Below, in pieces: positions 10,269-19,804 of a DNA stretch of 45,267 nucleotides. Below the pieces are notes generated by a model. That model made no database searches, was not told the origin of the DNA, and worked only from the letters and a program-made list of their open reading frames with translations. Position 1 is the first letter of the stretch. Each line of letters opens with the position of its first letter. The translations under genes were made by a program, and so were the position numbers. Source of the stretch: an uncultured Bacteroidales bacterium (lineage in GTDB: Bacteria > Bacteroidota > Bacteroidia > Bacteroidales > FEN-979); NCBI GenBank assembly GCA_903915465.1, contig CAIWTA010000091.1:1-45267 (forward strand), in the 5' to 3' direction.

Positions 10269-10631
10269 ATGGCAATCAAAAATAAAAAAGAATTTAGAAG
10301 ATTCAGGATCAAAAAAAGGGTTCGGAAGGTAGTTCATGGAACTCCTGAAAGGCCTCGAATGAGCGTTTTCAGAAGCAATAAAGCAATTTATGTTCAACTG
10401 ATCGATGATCTTTCAGGAAAAACGCTTGTTGCTGCCTCCACTCAAGCTGAGCAATTTACTTCTCAGAAAATCGCGAAAATTGAGCAAGCCAAACAAGTTG
10501 GTAAAATAATTGCACAAAAAGCAATTGAAGCAGGCATCAACACAGTAGTTTTTGATCGTAATGGTTATTTGTATCATGGCAGGGTTAAATCACTGGCAGA
10601 AGCTGCCAGGGAAGGTGGCCTGAAATTCTAA
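10269..10631 (+). CDS. rplR: 50S ribosomal protein L18
   Basis: A 120-residue L18 that binds 5S rRNA in the central protuberance. '[20 protein letters not shown]' and [18 protein letters not shown] are characteristic, as is the end [18 protein letters not shown]. Ten bases separate it from rpsE. Confidence 0.98.
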   Translation: MAIKNKKEFRRFRIKKRVRKVVHGTPERPRMSVFRSNKAIYVQLIDDLSGKTLVAASTQAEQFTSQKIAKIEQAKQVGKIIAQKAIEAGINTVVFDRNGYLYHGRVKSLAEAAREGGLKF

Positions 10632-10640
10632 AATATAATT

Positions 10641-11159
10641 ATGTCAAACGTAAACGTAAAAAGAGTAAAATCAAGTGAGATTGAATTCAAGGATCGCCTT
10701 GTAAGCATCCAGAGGGTTACAAAAGTCACTAAAGGAGGAAGAACCTTCAGTTTTTCTGCAATCGTTGTGGTTGGAAATGAAAACGGTGTTGTGGGTTACG
10801 GGCTTGGTAAAGCAAAAGAAGTAACCGCTGCCATTGCAAAAGGCATTGATGATGCAAAGAAAAACCTCATCAAAGTTCCCATTTTAAAAGGGACAATTCC
10901 ACATGATCAGCTAGGGAAATATAGTGGTGCTCTGGTATATATCAAACCTGCTTCTCCCGGAACCGGAGTCATCGCAGGTGGTGCCATGCGTGCTGTCTTG
11001 GAAAGTGTTGGCGTTAAAGATGTACTCGCAAAATCAAAAGGGTCATCCAACCCTCATAGTGTTGTCAAAGCAACTATTAATGCACTGATAAAGATGCGCG
11101 ATCCACATACTATTGCACAACTCAGGGGGGTTGACCTCTCCAAAGTATTTAATGGGTAG
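10641..11159 (+). CDS. rpsE: 30S ribosomal protein S5
   Basis: A 172-residue S5, part of the mRNA entry channel and of decoding accuracy. '[20 protein letters not shown]' is the double-stranded-RNA-binding-like N-terminal segment, and '[20 protein letters not shown]' the C-terminal signature. Length is near normal. It is followed by rpmD, which the ORF track missed. Confidence 0.98.
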   Translation: MSNVNVKRVKSSEIEFKDRLVSIQRVTKVTKGGRTFSFSAIVVVGNENGVVGYGLGKAKEVTAAIAKGIDDAKKNLIKVPILKGTIPHDQLGKYSGALVYIKPASPGTGVIAGGAMRAVLESVGVKDVLAKSKGSSNPHSVVKATINALIKMRDPHTIAQLRGVDLSKVFNG

Positions 11160-11194
11160 GAAAAGATCAAACAATATCAATCCGGAAGAGAAAA

Positions 11195-11374
11195 ATGAAA
11201 AAGATCAAAATAACGCAAATCAGAAGTGGAATTGGAAGACCTTTAAGGCAGAAACGAACCCTTCTTGCATTGGGGATAAGAAAACTTCAACATTCGGTAG
11301 AAAAAGAGGCCACACCTCAGATTCTTGGAATGGTTGTAAAAGTTCAGCATCTTGTGAAAGTTGAGGAGCTGTGA
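11195..11374 (+). CDS. rpmD: 50S ribosomal protein L30 (below ORF-track cut-off)
   Basis: ATG at 11195 opens a 59-residue frame ending in TGA: MKKIKITQIRSGIGRP, then QKRTLLALGIRKLQHSV and ending VVKVQHLVKVEEL. This is a clear L30, whose core motif is a Gly-Leu/Ile-x-Arg/Lys-x-x region after 'QKxTLxALGL'. It lies between rpsE and rplO, exactly where L30 belongs. The track shows only an out-of-frame shadow (11113-11364). L30 is a small 50S protein absent from some phyla but usual here. Confidence 0.97.
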   Translation: MKKIKITQIRSGIGRPLRQKRTLLALGIRKLQHSVEKEATPQILGMVVKVQHLVKVEEL

Positions 11375-11418
11375 GTATATAGAGTATTAAGGTAATCATT
11401 TGATAAACTTAGCATAAA

Positions 11419-11865
11419 ATGGATTTAAGTAATCTGAAACCGGCTAAAGGTTCAACAAAGTCGTCAAAAAGAATAGGCAGAGGGCAGGGGTCCGGTAAAG
11501 GTGGAACATCAACCAGAGGACATAAAGGTGCTCAGTCCAGGTCAGGCTATTCGAGAAAACCAGGATTTGAAGGAGGCCAGATGCCATTGGTAAGAAGGGT
11601 TCCGAAATTTGGTTTTAAAAATTTTAACCGTGTCGAATACAAAGGGATAAATCTCGATGTTTTACAAGGAATATTCGAAAAACAGAACATTTCAGTGATT
11701 ACCAAAGAGGTGTTGTTGTCGAACGGGTATGTTTCCAAAAGTGATCGAATAAAGATTCTTGGGCGTGGTGAATTGAAAGCCAAATTAGAAATTACTGTTC
11801 ACGCTTTTTCTGCCTCTGCAAAGAAAGCTATTGAAGAAATGGGTGGTATTGCGAACACTATTTAA
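11419..11865 (+). CDS. rplO: 50S ribosomal protein L15
   Basis: A 148-residue L15, a late 50S assembly protein. The start MDLSNLKPAKGSTKSSKRIG leads into the Gly/Arg/Lys-rich stretch GRGQGSGKGGTSTRGHKGAQ, then 'KPGFEGGQMPLVRRVPKFGF', all typical. The C-terminal half carries 'KIEVHAFSASAKKAIE'-like ITVHAFSASAKKAIEEMGG. Normal length; 13 bases before secY. Confidence 0.98.
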   Translation: MDLSNLKPAKGSTKSSKRIGRGQGSGKGGTSTRGHKGAQSRSGYSRKPGFEGGQMPLVRRVPKFGFKNFNRVEYKGINLDVLQGIFEKQNISVITKEVLLSNGYVSKSDRIKILGRGELKAKLEITVHAFSASAKKAIEEMGGIANTI

Positions 11866-11878
11866 TAAACCGTTCTGA

Positions 11879-13249
11879 ATGAAAAAATTTATCCAAACCC
11901 TGCGAAATATTTATAAGATCGAGGACCTCCGAAAGAGAATCCTTTATACTCTTGGAATCATCCTGATTTACAGGTTTGGTGCCTATGTTGTGTTGCCGGG
12001 CATTGATCCGACCATGCTTGCAAGCCTGCAGAACCAGTCAAAAGGTGGCTTGCTTGGTCTGCTGAACATGTTTTCCGGTGGTGCATTTGCTAATGCATCG
12101 ATCTTTGCGCTTGGGATTATGCCATATATTTCTGCATCTATCGTCGTGCAGCTACTTGGAATGGCTATCCCCTATTTCCAAAAATTACAGAAAGAAGGTG
12201 AGAGCGGTAGAAAAAAGATCAATCAAATTACGCGATATCTGACTGTAATGATTCTGATCTTTCAATCACCTGCATACATTGCGAATCTTGTTTCTCAACT
12301 GCCGGCAGAGGCTGTATATCCATTCAGTCCTGCCTTGTTGCATCATTCTGTATTTTCATTTTTCGGAATTTCTTCTATAATTATCCTTACTGCAGGGTCA
12401 TTGTTTGTTATGTGGTTGGGTGAAAGAATTACAGATAAAGGTATTGGCAATGGTATCTCAATTATCATTATGATTGGAATCATAGCACGGTTACCGTCCG
12501 CATTACTTGGAGAATTTTTTTCCAGATTGGAGCAAAAAGGGGGTGGCCTTGTTGCCTTTGTTGTTGAAGTTGCCTTTCTGGTTTTTGTGATACTGGTGAC
12601 TATCCTTTTAGTCCAGGGTACTCGCAGAATTCCTGTACAATATGCCAAACGGATTGTCGGAAATAAACAATACGGTGGGGTCCGGCAGTACATTCCTTTG
12701 AAAGTAAATGCCGCCGGTGTTATGCCCATTATTTTTGCTCAAGCTATTATGTTTTTACCACTCACATTGGCGGGGTTTTCAAAATCTGAGGCACTTACAG
12801 GGTTCGCAAGGGTTTTTACTGATTTTAACAGCTGGCCCTATAACCTTTCCTTTTTTGTCCTGATCATTCTTTTCACATATTTCTATACTGCTATTACGGT
12901 TAATCCGAACCAGATGGCAGAGGATATGAAGAAGAACGGGGGATTTATTCCAGGGGTCAAACCTGGGAAAAGAACCGCAGAATTTATTGATAATGTGATG
13001 TCAAGAATCGTATTACCTGGATCAATCTTCCTTGGTTTTGTTGCAATTATGCCGGCCTTTGTAAGATTATTTGGGGTTAATACGCAATTTGCTCAATTTT
13101 ATGGCGGAACTTCACTCCTGATTTTAGTCGGAGTTGTTTTGGACACTTTGCAGCAAATAGAAAGTCATTTGCTTATGCGGCATTATGATGGGCTTACAAA
13201 ATCTGGAAGGATTAAAGGTCGTTCCGGTGCAAGCATGACCGGTTCTTAA
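11879..13249 (+). CDS. secY: Protein translocase subunit SecY
   Basis: A 456-residue inner-membrane channel protein of the Sec translocon, with ten predicted membrane segments. Residues 1-40 read IYKIEDLRKRILYTLGIILIYR then GAYVVLPGID; the plug/TM2 region is 'NMFSGGAFANASIFALGIMP' and 'GLGNGIS'-like DKGIGNGISIIIMIGI marks TM5. The cytosolic loop 'PVQYAKRIVGNKQYGGVRQY' and NPNQMAEDMKKNGGFIPGVKPG are conserved. It will need SecE and SecG from elsewhere. Position between rplO and map is usual. Confidence 0.98.
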   Translation: MKKFIQTLRNIYKIEDLRKRILYTLGIILIYRFGAYVVLPGIDPTMLASLQNQSKGGLLGLLNMFSGGAFANASIFALGIMPYISASIVVQLLGMAIPYFQKLQKEGESGRKKINQITRYLTVMILIFQSPAYIANLVSQLPAEAVYPFSPALLHHSVFSFFGISSIIILTAGSLFVMWLGERITDKGIGNGISIIIMIGIIARLPSALLGEFFSRLEQKGGGLVAFVVEVAFLVFVILVTILLVQGTRRIPVQYAKRIVGNKQYGGVRQYIPLKVNAAGVMPIIFAQAIMFLPLTLAGFSKSEALTGFARVFTDFNSWPYNLSFFVLIILFTYFYTAITVNPNQMAEDMKKNGGFIPGVKPGKRTAEFIDNVMSRIVLPGSIFLGFVAIMPAFVRLFGVNTQFAQFYGGTSLLILVGVVLDTLQQIESHLLMRHYDGLTKSGRIKGRSGASMTGS

Positions 13250-13270
13250 GAAATTGCTGACAGGATTTGG

Positions 13271-14050
13271 ATGGAACTGAAAACTGGAGATGAAATTGAA
13301 TTATTGAGGATAAATGCATTAATCGTTAGCAGGACCCTCGCGGAAGTAGCAAAATATATTAAACCTGGGATTAGCACACGAATGCTGGATAAAATTGCAG
13401 AGGATTATCTGAGGTCGGAAGGGGCAATTCCTGGTTTTAAAGGATACAATGGATTTCCAAATGCACTTTGCATTTCTATAAATGAAGAGGTTGTGCATGG
13501 AATTCCAGGTGATAGAGTTCTTAAAAATAGTGATATTGTGTCAGTTGATTGTGGAAGTATCAAACATGGATATTATGGTGATTCTGCATATACTTTCGCC
13601 GTTGGAGAATTGAAGCCTGAAGTGCTGAATCTCTTACAACGAACAAAAGAATCTCTTAATATAGGAATTGAAATGGCAGTAGCCGGGAAAAGAATCGGAG
13701 ACATCAGCTCTGCTATACAGAATTATATTGAAGGTTTTGGTTATAGTATAGTCAGGGAGCTTGTAGGTCATGGGATTGGGACGAAACTGCACGAAAAACC
13801 GGATGTTCCAAATTATGGAAGAAAGGGAACAGGAATCAAACTGCAGGAAGGAATGACACTGTGTATTGAACCAATGATCAATCTTGGCACAAAGAATGTA
13901 ACGCAAAGCAAAGATGGTTGGACCGTTCGTGCAGCAGATGGAGCACCTTCAGCGCATTATGAACTGACAATAGCAGTTACAAAAAATGAGGCTGATGTAC
14001 TTTCAACATTTAAGTATATTGAAGAAGTTCTAGGACCTAATAAAATTTAA
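13271..14050 (+). CDS. map: Methionine aminopeptidase type I
   Basis: A 259-residue cytosolic enzyme that removes the initiator methionine from nascent proteins. Type I, without N-terminal extension. Metal-binding and catalytic positions are visible: VVHGIPGD (catalytic-region His), VSVDCG and YYGDSAYTF (two Asp), [15 protein letters not shown] (His), CIEPMIN (Glu) and HYELTIAV (Glu). It sits between secY and infA, so its expression is tied to that of ribosomes. Confidence 0.97.
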   Translation: MELKTGDEIELLRINALIVSRTLAEVAKYIKPGISTRMLDKIAEDYLRSEGAIPGFKGYNGFPNALCISINEEVVHGIPGDRVLKNSDIVSVDCGSIKHGYYGDSAYTFAVGELKPEVLNLLQRTKESLNIGIEMAVAGKRIGDISSAIQNYIEGFGYSIVRELVGHGIGTKLHEKPDVPNYGRKGTGIKLQEGMTLCIEPMINLGTKNVTQSKDGWTVRAADGAPSAHYELTIAVTKNEADVLSTFKYIEEVLGPNKI

Positions 14051-14058
14051 AAGGATTA

Positions 14059-14277
14059 ATGTCAAAGCAAACATCAATTCAGCAAGATGGAACCGTAATT
14101 GAATCATTGGGGAATGCTATGTTTCGTGTGGAACTCGAAAATGGACACGTTATCACGGCCCACATCAGTGGTAAAATGAGGATGCATTACATAAAAATCC
14201 TTCCAGGTGACAGGGTTAAAATTGAAATGTCGCCTTATGATCTTACAAAAGGAAGAATTACATTCAGATATCAATAG
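14059..14277 (+). CDS. infA: Translation initiation factor IF-1
   Basis: A 72-residue OB-fold protein that occupies the A site during initiation. [23 protein letters not shown] and the end '[20 protein letters not shown]' are nearly invariant in the family. It starts 8 bases after map. Standard length. Confidence 0.98.
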   Translation: MSKQTSIQQDGTVIESLGNAMFRVELENGHVITAHISGKMRMHYIKILPGDRVKIEMSPYDLTKGRITFRYQ

Positions 14278-14292
14278 TAAAAAAAAAGTAAA

Positions 14293-14409
14293 ATGAAAGT
14301 TAGAGCATCGATTAAAAAACGGTCAGCTGACTGTAAGATCGTTCGAAGGAAAGGAAAGTTGTATATTATCAACAAGAAAAATCCAAAATTCAAACAAAGA
14401 CAAGGTTAA
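14293..14409 (+). CDS. rpmJ: 50S ribosomal protein L36, zinc-free type (below ORF-track cut-off)
   Basis: ATG at 14293 opens a 38-residue frame: [20 protein letters not shown] and ending [12 protein letters not shown]. It is a clear L36 between infA and rpsM. The zinc-ribbon cysteines and histidine of the classical form (CxxC...C...H) are reduced to one cysteine, so this is the zinc-independent variant. The start is preceded by an A-rich leader, AAAAAAAAAGTAAA. Confidence 0.97.
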   Translation: MKVRASIKKRSADCKIVRRKGKLYIINKKNPKFKQRQG

Positions 14410-14436
14410 TATTATTATTATAAATCAGGAATAATT

Positions 14437-14817
14437 ATGGCCAGAATTGCAGGTATTGATTTACCTAAAAATAAAAGGGGCGAAATCGGATTAACCTATA
14501 TCTATGGAATTGGTCGCAGTACAGCCCAAAGTATTTTAAGGAAAGCAGAAATTGATCTGAACAAAAAGGTTCAGGAATGGAATGATGACGAACAGAACAA
14601 GATTCGGACAATCATCAATGATTCCATCAAGGTGGAAGGAGCACTCCGTTCTGAGGTTCAGATGAATATCAAACGCCTTATGGATATTGGTTCATATCGA
14701 GGAATCAGGCATCGTAACGGGCTTCCCGTTCGTGGACAAAGTACCAAAAATAACGCCAGGACGCGTAAAGGAAGAAAGAAGACTGTTGCAAATAAGAAAA
14801 AGGCAACAAAGGGTTAA
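14437..14817 (+). CDS. rpsM: 30S ribosomal protein S13
   Basis: A 126-residue S13 of the 30S head that bridges to the 50S subunit and contacts P-site t[28 protein letters not shown]-type start (helix-two-turn-helix) and '[20 protein letters not shown]' with [17 protein letters not shown] are diagnostic. Standard length. First of the alpha-operon set rpsM-rpsK-rpsD-rpoA-rplQ. Confidence 0.98.
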   Translation: MARIAGIDLPKNKRGEIGLTYIYGIGRSTAQSILRKAEIDLNKKVQEWNDDEQNKIRTIINDSIKVEGALRSEVQMNIKRLMDIGSYRGIRHRNGLPVRGQSTKNNARTRKGRKKTVANKKKATKG

Positions 14818-14870
14818 TCCTGAGATTTATTTTTGGTGGAGTTTTATTTAAGATAGCAGTAAAAACAGAT

Positions 14871-15260
14871 ATGGCAAAGACTGAAAAAAGTTCAAAGAAA
14901 CGTGTTGTAAAAGTAGAAGCGATTGGGAAAGCATATGTCAACGCTTCTTTCAACAACCTTATCGTAACTCTTACCAATAATGCAGGCCAGGTTATTTCAT
15001 GGTCTTCCGCAGGAAAGATTGGTTTTAAAGGTTCCAAGAAAAACACCCCATATGCGGCCCAAATGGCATCACAGGATGCAGCCAAGGTTGCTTATGATCT
15101 TGGATTGAGGAGAGTGAAAGTGTACGTAAAAGGACCGGGTGCAGGACGTGAGTCTTCTATCAGGACGTTACACACAGCTGGGATTGAAGTTATGGAAATC
15201 ACCGATATCACTCCATTACCTCACAACGGTTGCAGGCCTCCAAAGAGAAGAAGAGTTTAA
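14871..15260 (+). CDS. rpsK: 30S ribosomal protein S11
   Basis: A 129-residue S11 of the 30S platform, near the E site and Shine-Dalgarno helix. '[20 protein letters not shown]' and [18 protein letters not shown] are signatures; the end [11 protein letters not shown] is typical. Published work on Flavobacteriia links platform proteins with sequestering the anti-SD sequence; nothing decisive on that can be read here. Confidence 0.98.
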   Translation: MAKTEKSSKKRVVKVEAIGKAYVNASFNNLIVTLTNNAGQVISWSSAGKIGFKGSKKNTPYAAQMASQDAAKVAYDLGLRRVKVYVKGPGAGRESSIRTLHTAGIEVMEITDITPLPHNGCRPPKRRRV

Positions 15261-15296
15261 AACAAGATTTTAATCATTTAACGACAGAAGAAACAT

Positions 15297-15902
15297 ATGG
15301 CAAGGTATATTGGTCCTAAGTCAAGAATTGCAAGAAGATTCAAAGAGCCTATTTTTGGTCCTGATAAAAATTTTGAGAAAAAGAATTATCCTCCCGGAAT
15401 GCATGGGCAAACCAAAAGAAGGTCGAAACTCTCGGAATATGGAACCCAGTTAATGGAGAAGCAAAAAGCCAAGTATACATATGGTATCCTTGAAAGACAA
15501 TTCAGGAATACCTTTCTGAAAGCATCCAGTAAAAAAGGAATTACAGGAGAAGTTTTACTTCAGTTGATCGAAGCTCGTCTGGATAATGTTGTTTATCGGT
15601 TAGGTATTGCTCCAACGCGCAGTGCAGCCAGGCAATTGGTAGGCCACAGGCACATTACGGTGAATGGAAAAGTTGTAAACGTTCCTTCCTGCGAATTAAA
15701 ACCGGGAGATATTGTAGCCGTGAGGGAACGCTCAAAATCATTGGAGGTTATCACTGATGCTCTTGCTTCACGCGCCAATGCTTATTCATGGCTTGAATGG
15801 GATGGTCACATGGCAGCAGGGAAATTCATGAATTATCCTGAAAGAGCTGACATTCCGGAAAACATCAAGGAACAGCTTATTGTTGAGTTGTACTCGAAAT
15901 AA
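15297..15902 (+). CDS. rpsD: 30S ribosomal protein S4
   Basis: A 201-residue S4, which starts 30S body assembly and forms part of the mRNA entry site. [14 protein letters not shown], '[20 protein letters not shown]' and the S4 RNA-binding domain '[20 protein letters not shown]' with [13 protein letters not shown] are present. No cysteine cluster is seen in the N-terminus, so it is the zinc-free form. A 77-base gap separates it from rpoA. Confidence 0.98.
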   Translation: MARYIGPKSRIARRFKEPIFGPDKNFEKKNYPPGMHGQTKRRSKLSEYGTQLMEKQKAKYTYGILERQFRNTFLKASSKKGITGEVLLQLIEARLDNVVYRLGIAPTRSAARQLVGHRHITVNGKVVNVPSCELKPGDIVAVRERSKSLEVITDALASRANAYSWLEWDGHMAAGKFMNYPERADIPENIKEQLIVELYSK

Positions 15903-15979
15903 TGTTATCAAGCAATATCATTTGAAGCATGTCTGCACTTCTTTACAAATGTTTTTATTAATAATAAAAAAGGCAATTT

Positions 15980-16978
15980 ATGGCAATATTACCTTTCCAG
16001 AAACCCGATAAGGTGATTATGGTTGAAGCCGATGAAAACAAAGGGATCTTTGAGTTTCGTCCGCTGGAACCCGGTTTTGGTATCACTATTGGTAATGCTT
16101 TACGTAGAATATTGCTCTCCTCTCTGGAAGGGTATGCAATAACTTCCGTAAAAATTGAAGGTGTTGATCAGGAATTCTCAACCATTAAAGGTGTAATTGA
16201 AGATGTTACTGAAATTCTCCTAAACCTCAAGCAAATCCGTTTTAAACGGCAGATTGAATCGGAATCGACTGAAAAGGTATCTGTTGTACTTAGTCAGCAG
16301 GATACATTCAGGGCTGGAGATATCAACAAATTCCTGTCTGTTTTCCAGGTGTTGAATCCAGAGATTGTTATCTTTCATATGGAACCGAATGTAAGGATTA
16401 ATATCGAGCTTTCCATTGATAAAGGTAGAGGTTATGTACCTGCTGAAGAAAATAAATCACTTGGATCAACCATGATTTTGGGACGGATTCCCATCGATTC
16501 AATTCATACCCCTATTGCAAATGTCAAGTATTTTGTGGAAAACTATCGTGTTGAACAGAAGACTGACTATGAAAAACTGGTGATTGAACTGGAAACTGAT
16601 GGTTCAATACATCCGAAAAACGCACTAAAGGAGGCTGCAAAGATCCTCATTCACCATTTCATGCTATTTTCTGATGAGAAGATTACACTTGATACCGCAG
16701 AAAAGGCAGTGGCAGAAGAATTTGACGAAACTTCTCTTCATATCCGTCAGCTACTAAAGACAAAATTGGTCGATATGGACCTTTCTGTCAGGGCATTGAA
16801 CTGCCTGAAAGCTGCAGATGTTGAGACACTTGGTGACCTTGTTGCATTTAACAAGAACGATCTTCTGAAATTCCGCAATTTTGGGAAAAAATCACTTACT
16901 GAGTTGGAAGAGCTGGTGAAATCAAAAGGTCTGGAATTTGGGATGAATACTGCAAAATATAAATTAGATAAGGAATAA
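15980..16978 (+). CDS. rpoA: RNA polymerase subunit alpha
   Basis: A 332-residue alpha subunit, which dimerises to nucleate RNA polymerase assembly and, through its C-terminal domain, contacts UP elements and activators. The N-terminal domain has [20 protein letters not shown] (about residues 34-53), and the C-terminal domain has [20 protein letters not shown] followed by [15 protein letters not shown]. Normal length. Near the end of the ribosomal cluster, 5 bases before rplQ. Confidence 0.98.
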   Translation: MAILPFQKPDKVIMVEADENKGIFEFRPLEPGFGITIGNALRRILLSSLEGYAITSVKIEGVDQEFSTIKGVIEDVTEILLNLKQIRFKRQIESESTEKVSVVLSQQDTFRAGDINKFLSVFQVLNPEIVIFHMEPNVRINIELSIDKGRGYVPAEENKSLGSTMILGRIPIDSIHTPIANVKYFVENYRVEQKTDYEKLVIELETDGSIHPKNALKEAAKILIHHFMLFSDEKITLDTAEKAVAEEFDETSLHIRQLLKTKLVDMDLSVRALNCLKAADVETLGDLVAFNKNDLLKFRNFGKKSLTELEELVKSKGLEFGMNTAKYKLDKE

Positions 16979-16983
16979 TTGAA

Positions 16984-17574
16984 ATGAGACACGGGAAAAA
17001 ATTCAACCATTTAGGAAGAACAAGTTCACACCGGGCAGCTATGTTATCAAATATGGCTTCATCCTTAATTCTTCATAAACGAATTAGTACTACATTGGCT
17101 AAAGCGAGAGCTTTGCGTGTATATGTTGAACCTCTTATCACCAAATCTAAAGATGATTCAACCCATTCCAGGAGATTGGTTTTTAGTTATCTCCAGAATA
17201 AATTAGCAGTTTCTGAATTATTTAGAGAAATTTCTGTAAAAGTGGCAAGTCGCCCAGGTGGATATACACGTATCTTGAAAACCGGGAACCGGCTGGGTGA
17301 TAATGCCGATATGTGCATGATGGAGCTTGTGGATTACAACGAAGCAATGCTTGGATCAAAAGATGAATCGAAAACAAAAGCAAAAGCTACTCGTAGAAAA
17401 CGCACACTTGCAAAGAAAAAAACTACTACTGAGGCAGAGTCTGTTGAATCTCCTGTTGTAAAAGAGCGTAAATCAGAAAAAAAAGCGAAAGAAACTGTCA
17501 ATACAGTTACGGAATCTGAACAGCCATCTGAGCCACCAGATAAGGAACAGGAACCGAAAGAAGAGAAGGAATAA
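16984..17574 (+). CDS. rplQ: 50S ribosomal protein L17 with long charged C-terminal tail
   Basis: The first 115 or so residues are a normal L17: [20 protein letters not shown], '[20 protein letters not shown]' and [20 protein letters not shown]17 sits near the tunnel exit. The total of 196 is well above the usual 116-130: about 75 residues of Lys/Glu/Thr-rich low-complexity sequence follow ([18 protein letters not shown], then [16 protein letters not shown]), probably disordered. Tails are known in Bacteroidota L17, but this one looks long. An intrinsic terminator follows within about 30 bases. Confidence 0.97.
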   Translation: MRHGKKFNHLGRTSSHRAAMLSNMASSLILHKRISTTLAKARALRVYVEPLITKSKDDSTHSRRLVFSYLQNKLAVSELFREISVKVASRPGGYTRILKTGNRLGDNADMCMMELVDYNEAMLGSKDESKTKAKATRRKRTLAKKKTTTEAESVESPVVKERKSEKKAKETVNTVTESEQPSEPPDKEQEPKEEKE

Positions 17575-17602
17575 ACCTTATAAAGTTGAAATAATAATAA
17601 AG

Positions 17603-17637
17603 AGGATGAACGCGTAAAAGCAGGTTTGTCCTTTTTT
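17603..17637 (+). terminator. Intrinsic terminator behind the ribosomal megaoperon
   Basis: AGGATGAAC pairs with GTTTGTCCT (nine base pairs, two of them G-U) around a 12-base loop, directly followed by a run of Ts. It lies 28 bases after the rplQ stop and 40 bases before eno, so it should separate most eno transcription from the ribosomal operon or attenuate read-through into eno. Confidence 0.75.
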
Positions 17638-17674
17638 ATTGCCAGATAACTACCGTTACCAAATTAAAAAATAG

Positions 17675-18970
<1,296 letters not shown>

Positions 18971-18971
18971 A

Positions 18972-19721
18972 TTATCCGATCTTTTGAATCACCTCAACAA
19001 GCAAATTTGTTACGTGTTTTACATTTTCCTGAAATACCCGGAAAATTTCATCCCAGGTAACAGACTCTTCGTCGATTTTCCAGCAATCATAATCAGTTGA
19101 AAGTGCAATCACTGCATATTTCAGTTGGGCCTCATTTGCAAGAGCTGCTTCAGGAGCGATGCTCATATTGATAATGTCGGCTCCAAGTAGCCTGAACATT
19201 ATTGATTCAGCTCTTGTTGAAAACCGTGGTCCTTCAATTGTTATGATCGTTCCTTTAGGATGGTAATTGACTCCTTTCTCTTTCGCTGTGGAAATAAGTA
19301 TCTCGCGAAGTTCTTTAGAAAAAGGTTCAGCCATAGCCGCATGAATCGGACCAGTTTGCTCAAAACTATCATGGAATGTATTTATACGATGCTTGGTGAA
19401 ATCTATGAACTGATCCGGGATTACTATATCTCCCCGCCTGATCTCCTCTCTGAGGCTGCCGCAGGCTGTTGTTGCCAAAATATATTCGCATCCAAGTTGT
19501 TTCAGTGCGCTGATGTTCGCCCGGTTGTTAACATGCGTCGGAGTGATCGAATGTTCCTGCCCGTGACGTGAGAGGATGTAAAGTTCACCGGAGCCGAATT
19601 CTCCCTTTATGATCGGAGAGCTTGGATCTCCGTATGGTGTTTGTACTTGTATCTCCTGAATGTTCTCAAACAAACTGATTTTTTCAAGTCCTGAACCTCC
19701 GATCAATCCGATCTTTTTCAT
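18972..19721 (-). CDS. mtnP: S-methyl-5'-thioadenosine phosphorylase (PNP/MTAP family)
   Basis: A 249-residue phosphorylase that should split methylthioadenosine into adenine and methylthioribose-1-phosphate for methionine salvage. Phosphate-site motifs IGGSGLEK and SRHGQEHSITP are at the N-terminal side, then 'TIEGPRFSTRAESIMFRLLG' and NMSIAPEAALANEA. STDYDCWK favours MTA over inosine/guanosine, because the two Asp residues of TDYDCW bind the adenine ring in MTAPs. A purine nucleoside phosphorylase role remains possible. It is divergent from the ccmF-like gene across an 83-base gap. Confidence 0.88.
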   Translation of the reverse strand: MKKIGLIGGSGLEKISLFENIQEIQVQTPYGDPSSPIIKGEFGSGELYILSRHGQEHSITPTHVNNRANISALKQLGCEYILATTACGSLREEIRRGDIVIPDQFIDFTKHRINTFHDSFEQTGPIHAAMAEPFSKELREILISTAKEKGVNYHPKGTIITIEGPRFSTRAESIMFRLLGADIINMSIAPEAALANEAQLKYAVIALSTDYDCWKIDEESVTWDEIFRVFQENVKHVTNLLVEVIQKIG

Positions 19722-19804
19722 ATGGAACCAATTTTTGCGAAATTAAGGAGAATAACGATCAGAAGAATGAAAAACGTAACTTCGCCGAATTATAACATAC
19801 AACT

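Noticed and set aside
19722-19804. Back-to-back promoters for mtnP and the CcmF-type gene (TAATTTCG and TAACTTCG)
   Set aside because: Each misses one -7 consensus base and neither has TTG at -33; too weak to list.
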